A stretch of 64,000 bases of DNA from CAZPHU01 sp964419255 (GCA_964419255.1 CAYQOU010000002.1:1-64000); one strand, 5' to 3'. Positions 53,333-63,485 are shown, counted from the stretch's first letter. Notes: generated by a model not told the origin, from the sequence alone. Numbers and translations: made by a program.

Positions 53333-54066
53333 AATTCTTCCTCCGGATAGAAGACATTTTCCAGCACCAGCCCACATGCGGGAGCAGTTTCACCAGCCCT
53401 GTTTCGATCTTTTGAATTTAAAATTTCCCCGACTGAGTATTGTTTTTTTCCCCGCCCGATATCGATCATTGTTCCAACTAGTGATCGCACCATTTTATAT
53501 AAAAACCGATTTGCCTCAATTGTAAAAATGATCAGTTTTTCTTCGAAATCGATCCCCGCCCTATACACTGTACAATCCATGGTGTTGTGAGAATGACCGG
53601 ATGAGCAGAATGCGGAAAAGTCATTTTTCCCCACCAGGCTGGATGCTTCCTGTTGTACCCGGGACCAATCGACATCATACGGCATATACCAGCTTTGATG
53701 AGCCGACAGAGGCCTCTTTCGTAAGGTTATTCTATATGTATACAGCCGCTTGATCGCACTATATCGAGCATGAAACGTATCGTCAACCGCTACCATGTTG
53801 TAAACAGCTATATCCCTCGGGAGTAACGAGTTGACGGACCGTATGCACTGATCCACATCCGTATTCTCCGGCAGCTCGATGTGGGCTCCCTGCCCCCGTG
53901 CATGCACCCCCGCATCTGTGCGTCCCGCACCGACCACACGACACGCCTTTCGAACAACCGTAGAAAAGGCCTTCTCCAGGGTACTCTGGATACTAACCGC
54001 ATCGAGTTGCGATTGCCAGCCGGAATAACATGCTCCATTGTATTCCACTCTGAAGAAGAATCGCAC
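53329..54066 (-). CDS. truA: tRNA pseudouridine(38-40) synthase
   Basis: 245 aa. Catalytic D51 in G-R-T-D-A-G-V-H-A. Standard length. Shares one base with the stop of holA. Confidence 0.97.
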   Translation of the reverse strand: MRFFFRVEYNGACYSGWQSQLDAVSIQSTLEKAFSTVVRKACRVVGAGRTDAGVHARGQGAHIELPENTDVDQCIRSVNSLLPRDIAVYNMVAVDDTFHARYSAIKRLYTYRITLRKRPLSAHQSWYMPYDVDWSRVQQEASSLVGKNDFSAFCSSGHSHNTMDCTVYRAGIDFEEKLIIFTIEANRFLYKMVRSLVGTMIDIGRGKKQYSVGEILNSKDRNRAGETAPACGLVLENVFYPEEEL

Positions 54067-55202
54067 TATACTTTTTCCTTTTCACACAGCTCCGCCACCC
54101 GAACGATACGATAACAAAGTAATTCGACTTCATACCGTGAAGCCTCGCATCTGCCCGTTTTTACGCCTACATCGAATTCACGTAACCAGTAGAATATTTG
54201 CTTTAGATGGTGTTCTTTAAATGAGCGGGCGTGACGAACGATGTCGGACAAAACGATCACCGGGTAGGCTTTCTTGACCGGATCTGAAGCAGTCAACAGC
54301 CCGGAGGCTACACCGATTTCATGGGCGAGCTCATTTTTTTGGGTATAATGTAATGAATCGCTCAGATAAGAGCCCATTTTCTCAGGATTAGCCACCGCAA
54401 AGGCCCGGATGCGAAATAATGCCCAGAAATGGCGGAAGGTAGCATATACAAATGAAGGCCCCGAAAACGAAGCGGCAAATAAGGAATCCAGTATACTCAG
54501 GCATCGCACAAAATCCTTGGCCCCCAACGCTCGTGATAGTTCGAAAAAATTCTTCTCTCGGGTTGCGCCGGTTATGCTCATGATAGCATCTTTGTTTATG
54601 GGAACTCCGGGAGATAAATGAATATCGATCTTCTGTAATTCAGAATAGAGCATATCCAGCTCCGAGCCGACTAATTCTATGAGACATTCCGCATCAGATT
54701 TACTCATTTTTCGTCCAAAGAATACAGGCACCTGTGAGATTAGCCAGTCGGCGATTTTGTAATCCGGTGGCCTGCTATATTCATACAGAGCCACTTTATC
54801 CGGAACGGATTTCATCTGTTTTTTAACCGCCAGTGCATCCAGAATCTTTCCAGCTCCATCCTTGCGTTTCTGATTAACATCGATATCGGCTATGCAGTAT
54901 ATATCCGGCGGCGCCATCTCTATCACCCGAGCCAATTGCTTGAGTTCACCGTCGGACAGTTCATTCAAATGACGTATGTGAAACAGACGGTTTTCCTGAA
55001 AAAGTGAGGGCGTCATCATTCTTTCGGCAAAGCTGGAGAACGATTCAGTACTCGAATCAAACCGCTCTTCAGTTATGCTTTCATTATCAGCAAAAAGTTT
55101 CTCAATGATTTCTTCGCGCACCGCTTCTCGGGTGATTGTATCGCTACCAGCAAGAAACGAGAAATGAGAAGGCCTGCCTTTAATCATCCCGCTTTTTCTC
55201 AT
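54066..55202 (-). CDS. holA: DNA polymerase III subunit delta
   Basis: 378 aa clamp-loader subunit. Opens with S-F-L-A-G-S-D-T-I-T-R-E-A, has the AAA+-like fold without a Walker A, and V-E-L-V-G-S-E-L-D-M-L-Y-S-E-L, typical of domain II. First bases overlap the waaA stop. Confidence 0.93.
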   Translation of the reverse strand: MRKSGMIKGRPSHFSFLAGSDTITREAVREEIIEKLFADNESITEERFDSSTESFSSFAERMMTPSLFQENRLFHIRHLNELSDGELKQLARVIEMAPPDIYCIADIDVNQKRKDGAGKILDALAVKKQMKSVPDKVALYEYSRPPDYKIADWLISQVPVFFGRKMSKSDAECLIELVGSELDMLYSELQKIDIHLSPGVPINKDAIMSITGATREKNFFELSRALGAKDFVRCLSILDSLFAASFSGPSFVYATFRHFWALFRIRAFAVANPEKMGSYLSDSLHYTQKNELAHEIGVASGLLTASDPVKKAYPVIVLSDIVRHARSFKEHHLKQIFYWLREFDVGVKTGRCEASRYEVELLCYRIVRVAELCEKEKV

Positions 55203-56458
55203 ACTATCAATTGCTCCAGAAAGTGTACCGATTCATTCATCGATGCGGAAAACTTCATTTGAGCATCAATAAAAGCCCGTGCCTCTGTTTTCAAAGTCTT
55301 TATTATCCGAGAAGCCAGTTCTTTTCCATCCTCTACCTGGAAGCCGACACCAGCTGATTGTAATCTGTCACAGCTTTGCTGTTGGGCATGCGTGTGAGGC
55401 CCAAAAAAGACCGGTATTCCGTATTGAGCAGCTTCCCACACGTTGTGACCACCAATCTGAACAAATGTGCCACCAACGACGGCCGCGTCGGCAATCATGT
55501 ACACCGTTTCGAGTACTCCATATGCTTCAATCACCGCCACGTGCCAGTCTCTTCCGGCAGAAAGAGCGGTAAGGTGCAAAACATCCGCCGCCAGTTGATT
55601 GACAATGGGCATGGTCGATTTGAGGTGCCGTGGTACAATAATCCATTTAACTTTCATTCCAGATTCGCGCATCTCTTCACATGCAGTACTGATAATGACA
55701 GCTTCATCCTTATGAACGCATCCAACCGTGATCACCAGCTCGTCGCCGATCGCAAGATCAGATCTGATTGCTGCCCATTTCTCCTGAGATGGACGCTTTA
55801 TAACCACATGGCTCTTTAAGTTACCGATAACGCTGATATTGTGGCCATCAACGCCCAACTTCTCAAACCGTTCTCCGTACACCTCATTTTGAACGAGAAC
55901 CGGATTTAGATACTCAAAAAGTGTCCGGAATAAAAAACCAAAAGTTTTGTATGCTTCGAATGACTTTTCTTCCAGCCGGCCGTTGACTATACCAACCGGC
56001 ACATTCCTTTTCCGACACACCCATAATAATGCCGGCCAAATCTCGGTTTCCATGATCCAGACGCGGGATATGGAAAAGCTCTTAAGCATTCTTTTCATTA
56101 GAGGAATGGTATCAAAAGGAAGATATCCTATTGCACAAGCAGTATCAGGTTTGTTTTTTTCCAGAAACGCGACACCAGTTTCGGATGTCGCTGTGAGTAC
56201 GTATACAACTCCGGGTTTCTTTTGTTCAAGTATGCGTAGAAACTGCAGCAACAGTTTAGCCTCGCCTAAAGATGCGGCATGTAACCAGTGCACGACTTTA
56301 CCATTAAATGGCTTCACGGCATAGGGAAGGCGGTTTCTTGCCCTCACGTGCATAGTACGTGCCCGTTGTTTACCCAGAAGCGGAATAATACCGTAGCGAA
56401 AACAATTTAAAAAGAGACTGTAAACGTGCAAAGCAAGTGAATTTAGGCTATTTTTCAT
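55199..56458 (-). CDS. waaA: 3-deoxy-D-manno-octulosonic acid (KDO) transferase
   Basis: 419 aa, GT30 GT-B fold. N-terminal membrane anchor (about 8-26); W-L-H-A-A-S-L-G-E (catalytic Glu region), T-S-E-T-G, E-T-E-I-W-P and C-terminal G-G-H-N-V-W-E-A-A-Q-Y-G-I-P. Adds KDO to lipid A, direct evidence for an LPS outer membrane. Confidence 0.95.
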   Translation of the reverse strand: MKNSLNSLALHVYSLFLNCFRYGIIPLLGKQRARTMHVRARNRLPYAVKPFNGKVVHWLHAASLGEAKLLLQFLRILEQKKPGVVYVLTATSETGVAFLEKNKPDTACAIGYLPFDTIPLMKRMLKSFSISRVWIMETEIWPALLWVCRKRNVPVGIVNGRLEEKSFEAYKTFGFLFRTLFEYLNPVLVQNEVYGERFEKLGVDGHNISVIGNLKSHVVIKRPSQEKWAAIRSDLAIGDELVITVGCVHKDEAVIISTACEEMRESGMKVKWIIVPRHLKSTMPIVNQLAADVLHLTALSAGRDWHVAVIEAYGVLETVYMIADAAVVGGTFVQIGGHNVWEAAQYGIPVFFGPHTHAQQQSCDRLQSAGVGFQVEDGKELASRIIKTLKTEARAFIDAQMKFSASMNESVHFLEQLIV

Positions 56459-56460
56459 AA

Positions 56461-57924
56461 TTATTGGAATACTGTGACCCTGTTCTTTCCATCCCTTTTC
56501 GATTGATACAAGGCCTGATCGGCTTTGCTTATCAGTTCATCCTTAGGTGTTTTTTCTGATCCATCGTAACAGTCCAAACCGATACTCACCGTATAGGTCA
56601 CCTGTTTTTGAGAAAAGGTGAAGGGAGTATCAGCAACAGCCTCACAGATGCGTTGTGCCATTATCAAAGCCCCCTCGGCATTGGTTTCGGGAAGCACTAA
56701 GGCAAACTCCTCCCCTCCGTAACGCGCCAGAACATCACCACCCCGAATGGCATCCGATATTCTTCTAGTCAAATCGACCAGTACAGCATCGCCAACCAGA
56801 TGTCCATACGAATCATTGATCTTTTTGAAATCATCTATATCTATTAGCGCAAGACAAAAAGGATGTTTATGGCGATTTGCTCTTGCGATCTCTCGTTCGA
56901 GAGTTTCATGGAACATACGATGGTTTGCTACACCGGTGAGACTGTCGGTTTTTGCCTGCATTTTGGCCTGAAGGTCGAGATATCCATGCTCTACAATGGA
57001 AGAGGTTATTGAGGCAAATACGTATAGAAACTGGTTTTTCTGCGCATCAAGTGGCTGGTCTTTTCTGCATACCACACTCAGATAACCGATCGTCTTGCCA
57101 AGAACAGAAAGTCCAATGGTAATGGGCTCCAATTTTTCCACCTCTGAATTGTCGGCCTGCTGCTTCTTACCACTGAAAATGGTAATAGGATAGTCCCCAA
57201 GCGGCTGTTTTTCCGTTTCTCTTGTCTCCGCGGCCAGATCGTCATGAAGTTTTTCTATGAGTGGTTTGATCTGTTTTTCCGTTATCGAGCCGATTCTAGG
57301 CATAGCAAACGATTCACGAAAACCAATGAAATCTACGGTAATGGCGCAATATTCAGCCTTAAGTTGAGAATTTACCTCCTCCAAAATGACCCGCATAATT
57401 TCAGTAGTATCAAGTGAAAGCATCAGTTTGCGACAGAAATAGTAGAGCGCGGCGACATCATGAAAATGACGCTTAATCTCGGGAACACTCACATCCTCAT
57501 TTCTCATCAGCATGACACTTTTAAGATGAAATATGCGGCCGGCAAGCGCTTTTTCAACCTGATACAGAAAATCGTCAACCGATAGTGGCTTTAGCAGGTA
57601 TGAGGTAACACCCAGATTTATCGCTTCCGCAGCCGAGTCAATCGACCCGTAGCCGGTTATCATAATTACTTCTGTGTATGGATCTTTCTGTTTAGCACTT
57701 TTCAGCACATCTAACCCGGAGCCATCCAGCAGTTTCAAATCGGTAATAACCAGATCGTAGCTGATTGAATTGATTTTCTCAATGCTTGATGCGACAGATT
57801 CTGCCACATGGATCATGTCATACGTATCTTCAAGGGCACGCTTCAGGAAGTTGCTAACAACAGGATCATCATCTACAATAAGAATTGAACAATCTTTAGG
57901 CTTTTTAACATCTTGGATAGTCAT
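56461..57924 (-). CDS. Response regulator with diguanylate cyclase (REC-GAF-like-GGDEF)
   Basis: 487 aa. REC domain 11-128 with D-D-D near 20 and phosphoacceptor Asp in L-V-I-T-D-L-K; a helical linker and a GAF-like middle domain (about 165-310); GGDEF domain 325-485 with R-Y-G-G-E-E-F and the I-site-like R-x-x-D not clear. Produces c-di-GMP on phosphorylation. First gene of the long minus-strand run that includes waaA to pheA. Confidence 0.92.
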   Translation of the reverse strand: MTIQDVKKPKDCSILIVDDDPVVSNFLKRALEDTYDMIHVAESVASSIEKINSISYDLVITDLKLLDGSGLDVLKSAKQKDPYTEVIMITGYGSIDSAAEAINLGVTSYLLKPLSVDDFLYQVEKALAGRIFHLKSVMLMRNEDVSVPEIKRHFHDVAALYYFCRKLMLSLDTTEIMRVILEEVNSQLKAEYCAITVDFIGFRESFAMPRIGSITEKQIKPLIEKLHDDLAAETRETEKQPLGDYPITIFSGKKQQADNSEVEKLEPITIGLSVLGKTIGYLSVVCRKDQPLDAQKNQFLYVFASITSSIVEHGYLDLQAKMQAKTDSLTGVANHRMFHETLEREIARANRHKHPFCLALIDIDDFKKINDSYGHLVGDAVLVDLTRRISDAIRGGDVLARYGGEEFALVLPETNAEGALIMAQRICEAVADTPFTFSQKQVTYTVSIGLDCYDGSEKTPKDELISKADQALYQSKRDGKNRVTVFQ

Positions 57925-58070
57925 TATCTACTCTATGCTTTGCACCTGGTTGCATTCACGAGGTTAATTGTGGGGGGCATGGGAGTACAATATAACTCTA
58001 ATATACTAATTGAAATGCGACCGGATCAGGCACTTTTTGAACAGAATGGTTCATATAACAAAATAATGGT

Positions 58071-58099
58071 TTGACTTTATCAGCCTCTCAAGCTATTTT
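58071..58099 (+). promoter_or_regulatory. Sigma-70 promoter for the lipoprotein/outer-membrane gene pair
   Basis: TTGACT (58071-58076), 17 bp, TATTTT (58094-58099), about 60 bp before the start codon. Confidence 0.65.
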
Positions 58100-58159
58100 A
58101 TTTTTCCATAAAAGCGGTATGGAGTAAACACATTTAATTTCAACAAGATAGTTACTACC

Positions 58160-59350
58160 ATGAAAACAATCAACTTACTATATGTTCTTCTCATGGGCAT
58201 TGGTGTCTTTATTTCCTGTAGCGAAAACCCATTCGATTCCACCACGGATCTTGGTAAAGATATAATAGAAGATTTCGATTCTACGATAACCGATTTCGAT
58301 CGAAATTTCAAGACCGTGCAGCTTGAACTGGAAGTTTTATCCGACACGACCATTTTTCTAGAATCAGGTGATTTCCCGGCAGGTGTTCGTTCCTCTTCAC
58401 CTTTTCGTGTCGGTATATGGGAAAACGAAAAAGCAACCACATATCTGGAATTCGATGGAAGAACATTTTTAAGCACATTTAGAGAGACAGAAGACAGCCT
58501 GACAGAAGACAGCCTGCAGCTGAGACTTAATTTCACCGACACTCTGGAAGAAATATCTCTTCATGTTCTTTCCGGCACTATCGATTCGTCCTATTCTTTT
58601 TCTGACCTTCATGAATATGAGACAGACAGCCTCGCACCAGATAGTATTCTGGCCCTGGAGGCAACTTTTGATCTGGCCTCCCTTGTAGAAGAGATTGCCC
58701 AAAGAATTCAGGACGGTCTTATCATTGAAGAAGATAACGATGAGGTCGATACCACCTATCCGGATGTCGCATTTCTGATAAAATCCGACTCTCCGGTAAA
58801 TGGCATTCAGGATGCGAACCTGACATTTGTCACCAGAGATGGCGAAGATATAGAAGAAACAGAAATCGATTTTCAGGGGGCTCTTTTCGATGTTAATGTC
58901 ATAGATGCGGATGATAACCCCGTGTCGTCACTGGCTACCGATCGCACGGCAATCCTAGCTATTGATTTTGCTCCACTGTGGGATGTACTTCTTGATGATA
59001 CCGAAGAAATGACCTATCAGTCATTTTTAGTCACTGAACTTACGATCCGGGCTGATGCCGTTGCGAACCTTAGTCCCCAGGACAGCGCGATTGTGTTTAC
59101 GTATGCTCTTGAGCCGTCTATTGTTGCAAATGACACCGATCTTGCCAACCTGGGAAGTATTCAATTAAACCCGGACTCGACTACAGCCGTACTTAGAATA
59201 GAACGATTCCTAAACACCATATCGGGCACACCCGAAACTGCTTACCTTCATTTGCCAATAAACTCCAATGCGAATGAACTATTTAGTAAAATCAATTGGC
59301 ATCCTATGGAAGAGGTTTCCATACGGGCTGTTTTAACCACTCCACGGTAG
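58160..59350 (+). CDS. Acidic lipoprotein of unknown function
   Basis: 396 aa. Signal peptide with lipobox F-I-S-C at about Cys21, then S-E-N-P-F. Strongly acidic, with many Asp/Glu/Thr and regular beta-strand patterns (e.g. T-V-Q-L-E-L-E-V-L-S-D-T). No catalytic motif. Six nt before an outer-membrane protein gene, so the two may form a surface complex. Confidence 0.65.
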   Translation: MKTINLLYVLLMGIGVFISCSENPFDSTTDLGKDIIEDFDSTITDFDRNFKTVQLELEVLSDTTIFLESGDFPAGVRSSSPFRVGIWENEKATTYLEFDGRTFLSTFRETEDSLTEDSLQLRLNFTDTLEEISLHVLSGTIDSSYSFSDLHEYETDSLAPDSILALEATFDLASLVEEIAQRIQDGLIIEEDNDEVDTTYPDVAFLIKSDSPVNGIQDANLTFVTRDGEDIEETEIDFQGALFDVNVIDADDNPVSSLATDRTAILAIDFAPLWDVLLDDTEEMTYQSFLVTELTIRADAVANLSPQDSAIVFTYALEPSIVANDTDLANLGSIQLNPDSTTAVLRIERFLNTISGTPETAYLHLPINSNANELFSKINWHPMEEVSIRAVLTTPR

Positions 59351-59356
59351 GAATAT

Positions 59357-60571
59357 ATGCGATCAATCTACATAGCAACAGTTACTTTGTCACTCTGTGC
59401 ATTTCAATTAGCCGCTCAATCGGTGCTTTCTCTTCAATACCCATTGGGGTTACCAATCAATCCTACTTCGGGAATGTCATCTAATATGGGAGGAGCTGGA
59501 GTGGGTATGGCCAACCCAAACCAAATTCTGCTCAAAAACCCGGCTAACCTTGGAATAATAGATCAGACCACGTTTTCTTCCTTTATCTCCCTCGATTTTC
59601 TTCAAATACGAGATGAGGATAGAAACACCGAGCATTTTCAGCTTGTTCCAGAACAGGTCTCTTTCGCATTTCCGGTGGGGATGTTCGGAACTATTGGCTT
59701 TGGTGTATTGAACCAGACTGATGCGACGGTGAAGTTTGAGTTACCCTCAGAGGATGTCGGCAATGAACTGGAAGGCCAGTTGGCTTTGGATCGCGAAGGT
59801 GGACTTACCAGCTGGCAGCTGGGGTGGGGAAGAAACCTTGATCGCTGGATTCATCTTGGAGTCGCCTATCAGCGTCTCTACTTTAACCTTAACAGCACTG
59901 AAATCAAACAAATACCGGAACTTGAGGCCGCTATGGCCAGAGACAGCACCTATCTGCAATATCGTGGTAACGGTATACGACTTGGCATACTCGTCCCCCT
60001 GGGAGATCTAACTGCCGGCATGAGCTGGAACTATGTTTTTGATGGTGAAGCGGATGTCAGAAGTGTAACGAAATTAAGTTCCGGTAATACAACAGTGGCA
60101 AATACCGACAGCAGCTACGAGCTTGATTTTATTCTCCCCCCCACTTTCACCGTTGGCGCTGCTTATCAGATTAATCCACAATGGCTGACGGCCGTGGATG
60201 TGAGCCTGACACAATGGAATCAGTTTAAGTCCGGCGGCCCGATTTCCAAGCCGCAACGGGACAATACAATGGAGTTAGGCCTCGGGACGCAGTTTATTCC
60301 TTCGCCCGAAGCTCTCTCACCCGAATACTGGGAAACGGTACAATACCGTGCTGGATTCAGATACGATCAGCTCCCAGATGAGAATAGCATGAATTTTGCT
60401 ATATCGCTTGGGGCAGGCTTACCGCTTCGAGCTGGAGGCCTGTTGGATGTTGTAGCCAAACTGGGTAGACGCACAGATGACTCCTATTCGGAATATTCTG
60501 AAAATTACATCCATATCGGCCTGGGCATTAACGGTGGCCGAGCCGGGCGCAACGCATACGAGGGTAATTAA
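59357..60571 (+). CDS. FadL/PorV-like outer-membrane protein
   Basis: 404 aa. Signal peptide 1-20. N-terminus G-M-S-S-N-M-G-G-A-G-V-G-M-A-N-P-N and L-L-K-N-P-A-N-L-G resemble FadL/UPF0164/PorV proteins, whose N-terminal plug sits in a 14-strand barrel. Strands such as W-I-H-L-G-V-A-Y and L-T-A-G-M-S-W-N-Y continue to residue 395. Could be a hydrophobic-substrate channel or a secretion partner. Confidence 0.7.
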   Translation: MRSIYIATVTLSLCAFQLAAQSVLSLQYPLGLPINPTSGMSSNMGGAGVGMANPNQILLKNPANLGIIDQTTFSSFISLDFLQIRDEDRNTEHFQLVPEQVSFAFPVGMFGTIGFGVLNQTDATVKFELPSEDVGNELEGQLALDREGGLTSWQLGWGRNLDRWIHLGVAYQRLYFNLNSTEIKQIPELEAAMARDSTYLQYRGNGIRLGILVPLGDLTAGMSWNYVFDGEADVRSVTKLSSGNTTVANTDSSYELDFILPPTFTVGAAYQINPQWLTAVDVSLTQWNQFKSGGPISKPQRDNTMELGLGTQFIPSPEALSPEYWETVQYRAGFRYDQLPDENSMNFAISLGAGLPLRAGGLLDVVAKLGRRTDDSYSEYSENYIHIGLGINGGRAGRNAYEGN

Positions 60572-60613
60572 TTGATGTGATCTTATAGGTAGTCTTCACG
60601 AAAGGGGGAGTCC

Positions 60614-61537
60614 ATGCAATCAGGTAAGTCTCCAGAAAACAGTGCCTCCAGTAAGAAAAAGACTATGAACGACCAAACCGAATCGCAAAAGGGTGTTTCC
60701 AAGGAAAACACCACAAAAAGTTCATCAATTCCCAGGGATGTCAAAGGTGAACGGAGTATAAAAAAAGCCGGCTCCACAAGCCCCTCTTCCAAAACACCGG
60801 GAGCTACCAGCGCCAAAACCGAAGAAGAGCATAACCGCCTGTCTGGTGGTGCTATGAGGCGCAATTCGTGGTCTCCCGCATCTTTTGTACCGGCTGCTTA
60901 TGCCGAACGTCAGAGCAAAATGGCACCACGTTATTTTTTCAATACCAGCATTCCACAATCTTATCATCAATCGTACTTCAGAGCCATGGCACGTGATCCT
61001 GAATGGATTTTCGCATATTGGGAAATAAATCCTGATCAAATTCAGAAAGCTAAATCATCTCTTGGTGACGATTTCGAGTCTTCCAAAAAGATAATTCGTC
61101 TGATTGATGTAACGGTTATACAGTACGACGGCACAAACTCCTCTTCTTTCACCGATGTCGAGGTCAATGATTTTGCCACCAACTGGTATTTAAAAGTTCC
61201 TCAGTCCGATCGAAGTTACTTGCTTGAAATCGGTTTTTTATCTCCACGAGGCTGTTTTGAGGTTCTTATTCGTTCAAATGTAGTACAGATCCCGCGTGCT
61301 AAGCCCAGCACGAATACTGAGAGCGAATGGAACACTGTCGACACAGATGAATTATTACGCCTGTCCGGTCTGAATAGAATTCAGATCGGGGCAAGCGAAA
61401 GCATGGTTCTTCAACAATTGGAAAAAAAAGCCAAGTACAATAGCCCTCTATCGATGGAGCAAATCGGCGCGAGTGAAAATGTGCTTTTGCAGGGAGCAAG
61501 CGAGCAACTCAGCTCCGACTGGTTCGCAAATCGTTAG
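60614..61537 (+). CDS. DUF4912 protein
   Basis: 307 aa. Residues 1-90 are charged and disordered (many Lys, Ser, Thr). The DUF4912 domain (about 105-240) has Y-F-R-A-M-A-R-D-P-E-W-I-F-A-Y-W-E-I and the beta patterns after it. Two imperfect repeats (Q-I-G-A-S-E) occur near the end. DUF4912 genes often lie beside GH57 or glycogen genes, as here. GGGGGAG before ATG. Confidence 0.85.
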   Translation: MQSGKSPENSASSKKKTMNDQTESQKGVSKENTTKSSSIPRDVKGERSIKKAGSTSPSSKTPGATSAKTEEEHNRLSGGAMRRNSWSPASFVPAAYAERQSKMAPRYFFNTSIPQSYHQSYFRAMARDPEWIFAYWEINPDQIQKAKSSLGDDFESSKKIIRLIDVTVIQYDGTNSSSFTDVEVNDFATNWYLKVPQSDRSYLLEIGFLSPRGCFEVLIRSNVVQIPRAKPSTNTESEWNTVDTDELLRLSGLNRIQIGASESMVLQQLEKKAKYNSPLSMEQIGASENVLLQGASEQLSSDWFANR

Positions 61538-61555
61538 ATTCCTCCTTCAGTTAAT

Positions 61556-61586
61556 AAGGATGCCTTTAAAAGGCATCCTTTTTTTT
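61556..61586 (+). terminator. Terminator between DUF4912 and GH57, touching the GH57 start
   Basis: AAGGATGCCTTT and AAAGGCATCCTT form a 12-bp stem followed by eight T; the GH57 ATG follows 11 nt after the T-run. Confidence 0.88.
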
Positions 61587-61597
61587 GTGGTTAACAC

Positions 61598-63208
61598 ATG
61601 GACTTTCATAAGAGGTTACGGCGACCTGCAGGATATGTCAGCCTGATTTTACATGCCCATCTTCCTTTTGTTCGTCACCCGGAGTGTGACTATAACATGG
61701 AAGAAAACTGGCTTTTTGAAGCCATCAGCGAGACATACATCCCACTGTTGATTACTTTCGGCAATCTTCTGGATGATAGGATTGCTTTTCGCATTACCAT
61801 TTCATTAACCCCGACTCTCTGCTCGATGCTCTCAGATGAGTTTCTCCAATACCGATATATACAGTATATCGATCGACTGATTGAGCTGGCAGAGAAAGAA
61901 ACTATCCGCACAAAATCTGATCCAGAGATAAACAAGACTGCTCACATGTATTTGGATAAATTCCGGACATGCAAAAGAACATTCGTTGATGTACATGATG
62001 GCAACATTCTGGATGGGTTTCGAGATCTACAAAACAGGGGCGTGTTGGAGATAATCACCTGCGGAGCTACTCACGGTTTTTTCCCAAACATGATCAAGCA
62101 GGAAAAGACCGTACGGGCTCAGATCGATGTAGCCGTAAAAACACACATGCGTTTTTTCGGCATTCAACCTGCAGGGTTCTGGCTACCGGAATGCGGGTAC
62201 TTTCCCGGTGTGGAGAAATATCTTGATGAGGCACAGATTCGATACTTTTTCGTTGATACCCATGGAATCCTCTATGCAGATCCACGCCCGTCATACGGCG
62301 TATTCGCACCAGTTATTTGCAGAGGAACTAATGTGGCCGCATTTGGTCGCGATATGGAATCATCGAAATCGGTGTGGAGCTCACTGGTCGGGTATCCAGG
62401 CGATTATGAATATAGAGATTTTTACAGGGATATTGGTTTTGACCTGGATATGAATTACATCAAACCTTACATTGACCCTATCGGCATAAGAATCAATACG
62501 GGGATTAAATATTACAGAATAACCGAGAAAAACTCCAATCACAAGAAACCTTATGATCATCAGGCAGCATTGCGCAAAGCCGCAGAACATGCCGACGATT
62601 TCATGCGTAACCGCCAAAAACAGATCCAGCACCTTTCTACATTAATGGATCGGCCTCCCATAATTATAGCCCCTTACGATGCAGAGCTGTTTGGACACTG
62701 GTGGTATGAGGGTCCCGATTGGCTCAATTATCTGATTCGCCGAATTACTTTTGATCAGCATTCTATCGCACTTGCCACTCCCTCAGATTATCTCACCACC
62801 TTTCCTACCAACCAGATATCCACCCCCTCTTTCTCCAGCTGGGGGAATAAAGGATATGCAGAGGTCTGGCTCGACAAAAGTAATGATTGGGTGTATCGTC
62901 ATCTGCATGCAATCGAGACATACATGACTGAGTATGCACGCAAGCACCTTGATGCTGAAGGGCTAACTGAACGGGCACTCAATCAAATGGCACGGGAGCT
63001 TCTTTTGGCAGAAAGCAGCGATTGGGCATTCATCATGAAAATGGGTACTACGGTTCAGTATGCCGAGCGCAGAACAAAAGAACATGTGGCAAATTTTCTA
63101 AAACTGTGCGGACAAATAGACAGCGAATCTATTGACAGAAGCTTTCTTGAGATATTGGAATCTCATAATAATATTTTTCCGGACATAGATTTCCGGGTTT
63201 ATGCCTGA
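61598..63208 (+). CDS. GH57 1,4-alpha-glucan branching enzyme (DUF1957)
   Basis: 536 aa. Y-V-S-L-I-L-H-A-H-L-P-F-V-R-H-P-E opens the GH57 barrel. Glu in F-W-L-P-E-C-G-Y (about residue 198) is the nucleophile and Asp in P-Y-D-A-E-L-F-G-H-W-W (about 361) the acid/base. The C-terminal helical DUF1957 region (about 430-530) fits AmyC-type branching enzymes. Introduces alpha-1,6 branches in glycogen. No Shine-Dalgarno is possible after the terminator hairpin. Confidence 0.93.
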   Translation: MDFHKRLRRPAGYVSLILHAHLPFVRHPECDYNMEENWLFEAISETYIPLLITFGNLLDDRIAFRITISLTPTLCSMLSDEFLQYRYIQYIDRLIELAEKETIRTKSDPEINKTAHMYLDKFRTCKRTFVDVHDGNILDGFRDLQNRGVLEIITCGATHGFFPNMIKQEKTVRAQIDVAVKTHMRFFGIQPAGFWLPECGYFPGVEKYLDEAQIRYFFVDTHGILYADPRPSYGVFAPVICRGTNVAAFGRDMESSKSVWSSLVGYPGDYEYRDFYRDIGFDLDMNYIKPYIDPIGIRINTGIKYYRITEKNSNHKKPYDHQAALRKAAEHADDFMRNRQKQIQHLSTLMDRPPIIIAPYDAELFGHWWYEGPDWLNYLIRRITFDQHSIALATPSDYLTTFPTNQISTPSFSSWGNKGYAEVWLDKSNDWVYRHLHAIETYMTEYARKHLDAEGLTERALNQMARELLLAESSDWAFIMKMGTTVQYAERRTKEHVANFLKLCGQIDSESIDRSFLEILESHNNIFPDIDFRVYA

Positions 63209-63343
63209 ATTCGCTTTTTTTTGCAGGTAACACTCGACCGATTTGCCGAGGTAGAACAAGACGGCAGGATATGTCGACAGGATTTAACGGACGAGAGACT
63301 CACTTTTAAGGAGAAGTCACTCTTTTTGTGAGGGTAGCATTAA
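63209..63343. other. Short intergenic spacer
   Basis: No gene or strong structure seen. Confidence 0.3.
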
Positions 63344-63419
<76 letters not shown>

Positions 63420-63485
63420 CAAGGGTCATAAAATAACAAAATTCACGATGGTCTAACAAGGTCAATTTAAATGCCAGGTGCATAT

